A stretch of DNA of 8,565 bases from JBEKCP01 sp050014815 (GTDB lineage: Bacteria > Planctomycetota > Planctomycetia > Pirellulales > Thermoguttaceae): the NCBI GenBank assembly GCA_050014815.1, contig JBEKCP010000234.1, positions 1 through 8,565 on the forward strand, written 5' to 3'. The notes beneath the pieces were generated by a model, which saw nothing but the letters and a program-made list of their open reading frames with translations, did no database searches and was not told where the DNA came from. The translations under genes were made by a program, and so were the position numbers. Shown here piece after piece: positions 1-5,555 of the stretch. The stretch's first letter is position 1. The number at the start of each line of letters is the position of its first letter.

Positions 1-17
1 TGAAGCAACAAGGTTTG

Positions 18-83
18 TTGGCCAGCGAAAAGACGATGAAAGAGTGGCAACGATTCAATCGTTGCCAGAACTATTGGCCAGCG
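18..83. repeat. Direct repeat TTGGCCAGCG flanking the hairpin
   Basis: The 10-mer TTGGCCAGCG occurs at 18-27 and again at 74-83, in the same orientation, on either side of the hairpin at 45-67. The context resembles an array of protein-binding sites or a small repeat unit, but two copies of a 10-mer are weak evidence. Confidence 0.35.
45..67. terminator. Perfect hairpin downstream of the integrase operon, candidate terminator
   Basis: TGGCAACGAT (45-54) and ATCGTTGCCA (58-67) are perfect inverted repeats with a 3-nt loop. The hairpin lies about 27 bp beyond the stop of the leftward gene ending at 94. On the minus strand it is followed by pyrimidine-rich DNA (CTCTTTCATCGTCTTTTC), not a clean T-run, so termination is plausible but not textbook. 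A direct repeat, TTGGCCAGCG, flanks it at 18-27 and 74-83. It could instead be a protein-binding site of the element. Confidence 0.45.
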
Positions 84-93
84 GGAACCTAGG

Positions 94-609
94 CTAGCCG
101 CGCACGTAGGAGCGGACTGTGCGTTCGGGGATGCTGAGTTCCTCAGCAATCTCGCGGTAGAAAGCAGTTCGCTTTCTGGAGGGGGTTTCTTCCGATAGCC
201 GGGCGAAGATAGCCCGGACCTTCCCCTTCTTTATCTCTTTCAACTGCTCGCGGCATTCCCGCTGCCGAGCCTTGCGGTATTGTGCCTGCACCACAGCATC
301 AATGTCGTCCCACAAGCCTAGCTGTTGAACTGCACGGCCAATGTCGATGCCAATCGCTGCCGCCTGCACGGCGCTGGGCGCGTCCATCATGATGTTGCGC
401 AGAGCACAAATGGCCTTCTGTAATTTGTCAATGTGGTTCCGAAGATCGCCTCCGTGACATCGCTGCTCCGCGGCTTCGCGTTCCCGATCTAGCTGCCCCA
501 CGACCACGTCAAGCCTAACGTGAAGGTCGTAGCCTGGGTCTATCCCACGGATGCTTGACGAAGGTGTTTGATACGGGGCGTCGTCCGGGTTCTCAACATC
601 TCTAGCCAT
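94..609 (-). CDS. Small HTH-like protein co-transcribed with the integrase, function unknown
   Basis: This encodes 171 aa from the ATG at 609-607. A longer in-frame reading upstream is only Arg-rich shadow of the integrase gene. The chosen ATG overlaps the integrase stop in ATGGCTAG (8 bp shared), which suggests translational coupling. I do not recognise a family. Residues about 36-75 are charged and probably helical, possibly a coiled coil. Residues about 110-135 are strongly basic (QYRKARQRECREQLKEIKKG). The last 25 residues, with the core REIAEELSIPERTVRSYV (152-169), read as a helix-turn-helix like those of sigma region 4 or Xis-type regulators. Placement directly behind the integrase fits an element-borne regulator or excision factor, but that is inferred from position and the HTH alone. 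Confidence 0.72.
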   Translation of the reverse strand: MARDVENPDDAPYQTPSSSIRGIDPGYDLHVRLDVVVGQLDREREAAEQRCHGGDLRNHIDKLQKAICALRNIMMDAPSAVQAAAIGIDIGRAVQQLGLWDDIDAVVQAQYRKARQRECREQLKEIKKGKVRAIFARLSEETPSRKRTAFYREIAEELSIPERTVRSYVRG

Positions 610-1861
610 GATTGGGCCCTTCGTTCGCCGCGGTCGGCTTCTGTGCCGTCGTACTGTCGGGTGGCTTTGTGGCGTTGTCGTTCGGTTGGTGTGTGGGCTC
701 GCCTCGGCTCGCCTGGAGCATCGCCGTGTTCGCCTTCTGCACAGACTCACGTACCGGGTCGAGAGTCAGGCGACTGTAGATCGCCGTGGTGCTGGGCTGG
801 CTGTGCCCCAACGACTTGCCGATCACCGGTAGACTCGCGCCGGTGATTGCCTGCCAGGAGCCCAGTGTCCGACGCAGGTCATGAACACGCACGTCAGATA
901 GCCCAGCATGCGTGAGCAGCCGCTTCCACGCGCTCTTGGGCTCCATGAGATGGCCGGTCTTGCCATGGGACGGAAAGACCCACGGACCCGGCTTGCATCG
1001 CTCTTTGTGGGACCGCAGGATTTCCATTGCCTGCGGCGAGAGTGGTACCACTACGGGATTACCGCTCTTGGTGTCGGGGATTCTCCAAAACCCCAAGTCG
1101 AAACTAATGTCCTCCCATCGCATCGCCTGGACGTTGGCCCGCCGCGCGCCGGTAAGTAGCGCGAGGGTGAAGAACGCCTGGAACAACTCCGTTTCGGCCA
1201 GCAGCGCGGTGAAGAACGCCTTCAACTCATCTGGCCGAAGGAATCGGTCCCGGCTCTCTTCCTTGAACTTCTGGATGCCTACAGCGGGATTGCCACCGCT
1301 GAAGCCCATATCAGGCGCCTTATTGAACATGGCGCGGACCAGGGCCAGCAACCGGTTGGCAGCGTAGATGCCGTTCTTCTCCCCCACCCTGGCGTGTAAC
1401 GCCTGAATGTCGGTTCTCTTGATGGCCGACAGGCGACGATTTGCCCACGGCTTTAAGAACACCTTGTACTGGCGTTCATCTTCCTTCCAGGTCCGCTTGC
1501 GGCTCTTGGCGTGTTCCAGCCAGAAGGCGAACAGACCGCCGAAGGTCTGCTCGTGACGGGCAGCGCGACGCTCCGCAAGCGGGTCCTTGCCCGCGGCCAC
1601 GCTGCCGGAGGCTGCCTCGCAGGCTTTGCGGGCGTTCTCAACGGTCATCTGAGGGAACCGACCCAGCAGCATCCGCAGGGGGCGGCCCTTCACCTTCCTA
1701 TAGAAACAGAAGGATCGCTGTCCCGTCTCGGTAATGCGGAGGATCAGGCCGGGCGTCTTAGTGTCGTAGTAGACCGCGCGGCCTGACGTGGGAACAGCTA
1801 AAGCCTCCAGTCTGGTCTTCGTGAAGGGAAACCGGCGGTTCTCAGGCGCTGTATCGGCCAT
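602..1861 (-). CDS. int: Tyrosine recombinase/integrase, P4-type, of an integrative element
   Basis: The 419-aa protein would catalyse site-specific insertion and excision of the element by strand exchange at a tRNA gene. The N-terminus (about 11-100) matches the arm-type DNA-binding domain of P4-like integrases (DUF4102 type), with DTKTPGLILRI, LLGRFPQMTVENAR and GKDPLAERR. Residues about 105-190 form the core-binding SAM-like domain. The catalytic domain has a complete active site: Arg240 (TGAR), the beta-hairpin Lys265 (TKSG), His327 and Arg330 (HDLRR), His353 (LGH) and nucleophile Tyr362 (AIYSRL). The length is normal for the family. A 35-residue polar tail (about 385-419, rich in T, P, N) follows and looks disordered. 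The ATG at 1861 has a GAGG about 9-10 nt upstream and lies downstream of a good promoter at 1961-1989. The gene points away from the tRNA-Lys fragment at 2045-2087. Nothing suggests inactivation. Confidence 0.96.
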   Translation of the reverse strand: MADTAPENRRFPFTKTRLEALAVPTSGRAVYYDTKTPGLILRITETGQRSFCFYRKVKGRPLRMLLGRFPQMTVENARKACEAASGSVAAGKDPLAERRAARHEQTFGGLFAFWLEHAKSRKRTWKEDERQYKVFLKPWANRRLSAIKRTDIQALHARVGEKNGIYAANRLLALVRAMFNKAPDMGFSGGNPAVGIQKFKEESRDRFLRPDELKAFFTALLAETELFQAFFTLALLTGARRANVQAMRWEDISFDLGFWRIPDTKSGNPVVVPLSPQAMEILRSHKERCKPGPWVFPSHGKTGHLMEPKSAWKRLLTHAGLSDVRVHDLRRTLGSWQAITGASLPVIGKSLGHSQPSTTAIYSRLTLDPVRESVQKANTAMLQASRGEPTHQPNDNATKPPDSTTAQKPTAANEGPNHG

Positions 1862-1894
1862 TTCTTCGGCCCTCTGATTTCCAGGCAGGATATC

Positions 1895-1950
1895 GGGGCT
1901 ACCCGGGGGCTACCGCGTGGCGTAAACTTCGTCGGCTTTCAGGTAGCCCC
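1895..1950. repeat. Three copies of GGGGCTACC, candidate arm-type integrase sites
   Basis: GGGGCTACC occurs at 1895-1903 and 1906-1914 as direct repeats, 11 bp apart (one helical turn). It recurs inverted, as GGTAGCCCC, at 1942-1950. The copies at 1894-1903 and 1942-1951 agree over 10 bp. They lie between the integrase start and its promoter -10, about 95-195 bp from the tRNA crossover region, which is where arm-type binding sites of P4-like integrases are expected. Binding would also let the integrase repress its own leader. The repeats are seen; the function is inferred. Confidence 0.5.
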
Positions 1951-1957
1951 GTAAAGA

Positions 1958-2011
1958 TTGATTATCAAGACAAGCTACGTATGTGTCAAGGCTTATGGCT
2001 ATTGATAATCA
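1958..2011. repeat. Pair of palindromic repeats (TTGAT-N-ATCA) bracketing the integrase promoter
   Basis: TTGATTATCAA at 1958-1968 is itself a near-perfect palindrome. A second copy, TTGATAATCA, lies at 2002-2011. TGATTATCAA (1959-1968) and TTGATAATCA (2002-2011) are perfect 10-bp inverted repeats. Their centres are about 43 bp apart, roughly four helical turns. One copy covers the integrase -10 and the other lies just upstream of the -35. This is a typical operator layout for a dimeric repressor or excision factor that could bend or loop the promoter. Confidence 0.55.
1961..1989 (-). promoter_or_regulatory. Sigma70-type promoter of the integrase operon
   Basis: On the minus strand, TTGACA (1989-1984) is a perfect -35. 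A 17-bp spacer leads to GATAAT (1966-1961), a 5/6 match to the -10. Transcription would start near 1954, giving a leader of about 93 nt before the integrase ATG at 1861. The -10 is embedded in the palindrome at 1958-1968, so occupancy of that site would shut the promoter off. Confidence 0.75.
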
Positions 2012-2044
2012 GAGGGTATACACCATAAAGGATCAGGCCCTAAA

Positions 2045-2087
2045 ACTCTTAATCAGAAAGTCGAAGGTTCGAGTCCTTCAGGGGGCA
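2045..2087 (+). other. attR-like site: 3' half of a tRNA-Lys(CUU) gene
   Basis: The remnant has exact tRNA geometry from the anticodon loop to the 3' end. It shows the loop CTCTTAA (2046-2052) with anticodon CTT (2048-2050), the 3' anticodon strand TCAGA (2053-2057) and a 5-nt variable loop (2058-2062). The T arm GAAGG-TTCGAGT-CCTTC (2063-2079) pairs perfectly, the acceptor strand is AGGGGGC (2080-2086) and the discriminator is A2087. CCA is not encoded. The 5' side is missing: TAAAA precedes the loop where TCTGA would be needed, and no D arm or 5' acceptor strand (GCCCCCT) lies upstream. The gene is therefore cut at the anticodon loop, a known crossover position for tRNA-targeting integrases. 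Because the 3' end points away from the element, this is the distal (displaced) copy. Confidence 0.88.
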
Positions 2088-2093
2088 CTCAGT

Positions 2094-2127
2094 AAGCCGT
2101 AACACAGTAATGAGTTACGGCTTTTTT
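2094..2127 (+). terminator. Intrinsic terminator, probably of the original tRNA-Lys gene
   Basis: AAGCCGTAAC (2094-2103) pairs perfectly with GTTACGGCTT (2114-2123) around a 10-nt loop, and the T-run extends from 2122 to 2127. It starts 6 nt after the tRNA discriminator base, exactly where a single tRNA gene would terminate. It now has no intact gene upstream, so it is best read as the native terminator left behind when the element separated it from the 5' half of the tRNA. On the minus strand there is no good T-run, so it would not serve the leftward glycosyltransferase gene well. Confidence 0.88.
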
Positions 2128-2163
2128 GCGCCATCGGAACCTCCATGGGGGTGGGGGGGTCGC

Positions 2164-2182
2164 GTTACACCTCTGTTACACC
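2164..2182. repeat. Tandem GTTACACC repeat in the 2128-2336 intergenic stretch
   Basis: GTTACACC occurs at 2164-2171 and 2175-2182, 11 bp apart, next to a G-run at 2153-2159. One-turn spacing suits a pair of protein-binding half-sites, but no promoter or gene nearby uses them clearly. Otherwise the 209 bp between the terminator and the end of the glycosyltransferase gene shows nothing I can name. Confidence 0.25.
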
Positions 2183-2336
2183 GCTGCCCAGGCCGCCCCT
2201 ATTCCCCTTCAATCCGGCCCCCGGACATCGCATCGCCGACCTCACCAGCAACCCCAGGTTCGGCGACCGTCACATCCGACCAGCGGCAAGGCCTCGAAGT
2301 AGCCGCGCTTGTTCCACTGGGACACTGTCGAAGGCG

Positions 2337-3164
2337 TTATGCAGCCCGCCGACCAGGGACATCGTTCGTGATTCCTCCATTCTCCCAATAGTGTTTTTGC
2401 CATGGCTCGCCGCAGTCGAAATTCTTGTCGCCTGCGGAGCGCAAAGCCTTGAGCTGATTTGGAGCGGGAAAAGCGACAGAGTCGGCACGCACACCCAGAC
2501 GGTTGCCGTGCCAGCCTTTGGCCAGATCCTCGGGCGCGAACCTGCGGAGTGGATATTTGTTCCGCGCGTGTTCCAAACTGAGGCTCGGATAATGCCGCAA
2601 GATGAAATTCTCGGGACAGAGGCGGATGTCCGGTCCGTCGACGTAGTGTCCCCCGGACAACTGCACGACCCCCGGCCGGTTCTGCCAAGCCCGCATCAAC
2701 CGCCGCGGAATCGGTTCAAAGAAATAGTAGTGTCGCATCTTGTCGTAGAAATCCCTGCGTTCAAAGCGGTCTTGCGCGGTGGCGGGCACGAAAACAAACT
2801 CATTGAAGTTGATCACGTTGAAACCTGACGCGGACACGCGCTCGATGCCATCGCGAAGCGATTCGGCGAGTTGGGGCGATTCGAGGATTTCATCGGCATC
2901 CTGGTGGATGAACCAATCCGACCGGACTTGCCGAACGACTTCGGCCTTGGCCGCCAGTTGATCGGTGAGGCTGAAGACTCCCCGATAGGGAAGTCGCGAT
3001 TGGTAAATGATCCGGCGACGGAACTTCCGGCAGATTTGCAACGTCTCGTCGGTAGACTCATTATCGATGATCGCCAGATGGATGTCGCAGGCTGCCAGGT
3101 GGGCAAGGGTCACTTCAAGATAAGGTTCTTCGTTCCGGATGCAGAGAATGGCAGTGATTTGCAT
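2337..3164 (-). CDS. GT2-type (GT-A fold) glycosyltransferase
   Basis: The 275-aa cytoplasmic protein shows the start of a family 2 glycosyltransferase fold, which transfers a sugar from a nucleotide donor to a glycan or lipid carrier. Visible signatures are the first strand with CIRNEEPYLEVTLAHL (8-23), the nucleotide-binding acidic motif IIDNESTDET (32-41) and the metal-binding DxD-like QDADEIL (88-94). The pattern resembles the Glyco_tranf_2_4 subgroup. The C-terminal half (about 130-275) is rich in aromatic residues, Arg and His and probably binds the acceptor, which is unknown. No membrane segment or signal peptide is evident. The ATG at 3164-3162 overlaps the upstream stop in TGATG, with GGAG about 10 nt before it, so translation is probably coupled to the pyruvyl transferase-like gene. 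Confidence 0.88.
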   Translation of the reverse strand: MQITAILCIRNEEPYLEVTLAHLAACDIHLAIIDNESTDETLQICRKFRRRIIYQSRLPYRGVFSLTDQLAAKAEVVRQVRSDWFIHQDADEILESPQLAESLRDGIERVSASGFNVINFNEFVFVPATAQDRFERRDFYDKMRHYYFFEPIPRRLMRAWQNRPGVVQLSGGHYVDGPDIRLCPENFILRHYPSLSLEHARNKYPLRRFAPEDLAKGWHGNRLGVRADSVAFPAPNQLKALRSAGDKNFDCGEPWQKHYWENGGITNDVPGRRAA

Positions 3165-3928
3165 CAGCAGGTCTCCAGGTAGTTTAGCAGCGTCTCGCGC
3201 ATGAGCGCGCGGTCAATCAGCAGTGGTTTGGCCCGGGGCAGCGTCGCCAGGTTCCGCGGATTGCTGTCGCCATCAACACAGACTGGCTCTTCCTGCAAGC
3301 CGAGCGAGGCGTAATAATCTCGAAACTTGAACCCATCTCCCAGAATGGCATCGGAGATCCGGATCCACCGGCTCGGCACGCCATAGGCGTCGGCGCAAAT
3401 CAGCCCATGTAACGAGGAAGAAAGGATGCCGGAACATGAGACCACCTGGTCCACAAAACTCTCGATGTCCGAGAAGACATCGATCACGGTCAGCCCCGCC
3501 GCCCGGCAGCGCGCCACGAAGGCGGAGTTCCGATCTACGTAGTGCGGGATGACGCCAAGGGTGTCTCCGCGCGGGGACCTCGGCTGATAGACCTCCGGCA
3601 TGAGCAGTGCCGGATCGCCGTAGACTGCCGGACAGTGCATTCCGCTGCGTCGGCAGAACTCGCGCGTAAGTGGTCCGCGGACGGACAAGATTCGCCGGGG
3701 ACTGCAAGGCAAGGTACCTTCAGCCGAGATCACTCCCGTGCCCCACACGACGGAATCAACATTGGCCCACTGAAGTATGCTGCCGATGGCCAGCAAGTGT
3801 GGCTCTGATGGTCGATCGACGTTTGTACAGGCGGTGATTTCGCAACCTGTAAGCCGGTGGAGCAGATAGGGATTCAGCGCATCGCCCCAGTTGTTGTACT
3901 TCTGGAAGTAGCATAAGCGGAGTTTCAT
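3164..3928 (-). CDS. Polysaccharide pyruvyl transferase family protein
   Basis: The 254-aa protein belongs to the polysaccharide pyruvyl transferase family (PF04230; relatives include ExoV, CsaB and WcaK). Characterised members move pyruvate from phosphoenolpyruvate onto a sugar hydroxyl to form a ketal. Family motifs run in the usual order: NNWGDALNPYLL near the N-terminus (12-23), VVWGTGVI (60-67), ILSVRGPLTREF (80-91), YGDPALLMP (103-111) and the C-terminal SSSLHGLICADAYGVP (170-185) with His174. At 254 residues it is somewhat shorter than the 300 or more usual for the family, but all motif blocks are present, so I see no truncation. The ATG at 3928 lacks an obvious Shine-Dalgarno. It is the first gene of the leftward arm and overlaps the GT2 gene by one base. 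Some family members have other or unknown activities, so pyruvylation is likely, not proven. Confidence 0.9.
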   Translation of the reverse strand: MKLRLCYFQKYNNWGDALNPYLLHRLTGCEITACTNVDRPSEPHLLAIGSILQWANVDSVVWGTGVISAEGTLPCSPRRILSVRGPLTREFCRRSGMHCPAVYGDPALLMPEVYQPRSPRGDTLGVIPHYVDRNSAFVARCRAAGLTVIDVFSDIESFVDQVVSCSGILSSSLHGLICADAYGVPSRWIRISDAILGDGFKFRDYYASLGLQEEPVCVDGDSNPRNLATLPRAKPLLIDRALMRETLLNYLETC

Positions 3929-4163
3929 GCTAAAGGTCTTGCGCTACTGGCCGGATTGCCTCTCTGTAGGTTTATCGGCTAGCGCAACCGCTACACTCGA
4001 CACAATCGGCACTCTTTCAGCAAATTGCCCATTTTGCCTTGTCTGCGGCAATTATCGCGTTCCCAACTGAGATTGCTCCGCCCCCCATTGCCCAGTAGGA
4101 TACCCCCCAAGAAACGTCTTCGAGCAGCGCGTGAAGTTCGTCTGCCTTCGCGGCGGAGGATCC
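3929..4163. promoter_or_regulatory. Divergent intergenic region between the two glycan gene arms
   Basis: This 235-bp stretch should carry promoters for both arms. Toward the right, TTGCTC (4073-4078), a 17-bp spacer and TAGGAT (4096-4101) form a modest sigma70-like candidate (3/6 and 4/6 matches) about 60 bp before the PP-loop gene. Toward the left no convincing promoter is seen. An 8-bp inverted repeat, TTGCGCTA (3939-3946) and TAGCGCAA (3980-3987), lies just upstream of the pyruvyl transferase-like start and could be an operator. Confidence 0.35.
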
Positions 4164-5249
4164 ATGCGAATCAACGCCCCTGAAATCATCGAGCAGCCTG
4201 ACACGGTCAAGATTCAGGCGGCGATCGAGCACGATTCCGGCACAGAGTATCTCTGGTATGAGATGGAGAGGAAGTACGCTCGCTACCTCACCGGCAAGCT
4301 CGACGGCTTCCTTGTGGGGGTCCTCCCCGGCGCAATGGCGCGGGCAGAGAATATCGAGTTGGGCGGGCCGGTTTCTGAAACCTTATTGTACAACGTGACC
4401 AATTCCTACATGCGCCTGCTCGGCGGTGCGAATCCCGATCTTAAGTGTGTGAAGATCAATGCACGGCTGTTGGACGACGGCCGGTCTTCTCCATTGGCAG
4501 ATGCCGTGGGAACGGGCTTCTCCGGCGGGATCGATTCGTTCTGCGTGCTGGTCGACCATTTCCGCCAATGTCCCTATCCCGGTTACAAGGTCACGCACTG
4601 CGTCTTCAACAACGTGGGATCCCATGGGAGTGGGCCCAGCGAAGCCAACCGTCGGTTGTTCCGGGCCCGGCTTGCACTGGCCAAAACGTGCTTGGATGAA
4701 CTCGGCCTACCGCTTCTCTGGATCGATTCCAACCTGACCGAGTTCCTGAAGATGGGGTTTCAGAAGACGCACGTTCCCAGGAATCTCTCCGCGATACTCT
4801 TGCTGCAGGGTTTATTCGGCAAATACCTTTATGCGTCGGCCTATCAGCACAAGGATTGCCACTTCCGGGAAACGTACGACCTTGCCTTTACCGACCCTGC
4901 GGCGGTCCACCTGCTTTCCACGGAAACGCTCCGTTCCATTTCAACGGGATGTCAATATAGCCGTGTCGAGAAGACCGCGAAGGTCTCCGATTGGGCCGCG
5001 GCCCAACGATATCTCAACGTCTGCGTCAACGCGGACGCACAGGGCCGAAACTGTTCTGTCTGCGAGAAATGCTGCCGTACCCTCTTAACCCTTGAGCTGC
5101 TCGGCAAGCTGGAGCTTTTTCACGGCGTCTTCGATATCGACAAGTACCGGACGGTTCGTAGCGCGTTTCTGTCGGTGTGCCTTCACAGCCAAGAGGATCC
5201 CTTTTGGAGGGAAATTGCCGACCTCTGGCGTGAGAAAAGCGGGGCCTGA
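4164..5249 (+). CDS. QueC-like PP-loop ATPase with tetra-cysteine site, role unknown
   Basis: I start this 361-aa protein at ATG 4164 because GGAGG (4155-4159) sits 4 nt upstream; an ATG at 4131 would add 11 residues without a ribosome site. The signature GFSGGIDSF (118-126) is the ATP-pyrophosphatase P-loop (SGGxDS), used by enzymes that adenylate a carboxylate, amide or base before nucleophilic attack. Near the C-terminus C287-x9-C297-x2-C300-x2-C303 (NCSVCEKCC) reproduces the zinc-binding cysteine layout of QueC, 7-cyano-7-deazaguanine synthase. True QueC is about 220-230 aa and starts almost at the P-loop. This protein has some 115 extra N-terminal residues and sits among glycan genes, not queuosine genes. 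I therefore read it as a divergent relative acting on another substrate, perhaps making an amide, nitrile or thio group on a sugar or its acceptor. No membrane segment is seen. It leads the rightward arm. Confidence 0.85.
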   Translation: MRINAPEIIEQPDTVKIQAAIEHDSGTEYLWYEMERKYARYLTGKLDGFLVGVLPGAMARAENIELGGPVSETLLYNVTNSYMRLLGGANPDLKCVKINARLLDDGRSSPLADAVGTGFSGGIDSFCVLVDHFRQCPYPGYKVTHCVFNNVGSHGSGPSEANRRLFRARLALAKTCLDELGLPLLWIDSNLTEFLKMGFQKTHVPRNLSAILLLQGLFGKYLYASAYQHKDCHFRETYDLAFTDPAAVHLLSTETLRSISTGCQYSRVEKTAKVSDWAAAQRYLNVCVNADAQGRNCSVCEKCCRTLLTLELLGKLELFHGVFDIDKYRTVRSAFLSVCLHSQEDPFWREIADLWREKSGA

Positions 5250-5555
5250 CGTCGCGGGAGCCCCTTCCGACGCGCTGCAATGCCCGTGCAGGTGGCCATC
5301 TCCTGCAACTGGACCTGGGGGTTTTCCCGCTTCAACCGGAATATCAGGTCGATGGTCTTCGTGATATCGTCGAAGGTTTCCGTGGGAACCTACTGGATGG
5401 GAGGGACGGGGCAAGCTCAGTCGGGAACGTACCGATGCCCTGCCGATCCCGAAGCTCCCCGCGGACAAACTTCCCTTGACGCGTCTGGACGCGAAGGGTA
5501 TTCTTCGCCGTCTGGGTGCAGGCCGTTCTCGCTCCGGCAATTCCTGGATGATCGC
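5250..5555 (+). other. 306-bp gap between the PP-loop and radical SAM genes, no recognisable gene
   Basis: An in-frame extension of the radical SAM reading frame goes back to an ATG at 5280, but its 92 residues are Ser/Gly/Arg-rich and resemble no domain. Two other plus frames are also partly open: about 5278-5480, with a stretch reading LQLDLGVFPLQPEYQVDGLRD, and then about 5361 into the next gene, reading LPIPKLPADKLPLTRLDAKG. These look more protein-like than the extension and could be an eroded, frameshifted gene fragment. No terminator or clear promoter was found. Confidence 0.35.

Noticed and set aside
2..97. Tail of a plus-strand gene entering from the left edge
   Set aside because: Two plus frames are open to TAG stops at 92 and 97, but about 30 residues without any motif cannot decide between a real gene end and chance.
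908..1367. Plus-strand open frames opposite the integrase
   Set aside because: They are shadows of the integrase catalytic domain on the other strand, without recognisable motifs.
2000..2087. Complete tRNA gene
   Set aside because: Only the 3' half folds; there is no D arm, no 5' anticodon strand and no 5' acceptor strand.
2145..2828. Plus-strand open frame of 227 codons
   Set aside because: It is antisense to the GT2 gene, whose protein has clear family motifs; this frame has none.
5280..5555. N-terminal extension of the radical SAM protein to ATG 5280
   Set aside because: The extra 92 residues resemble no domain, whereas MDIVFINPPL at 5556 is a typical start of the B12-binding fold.
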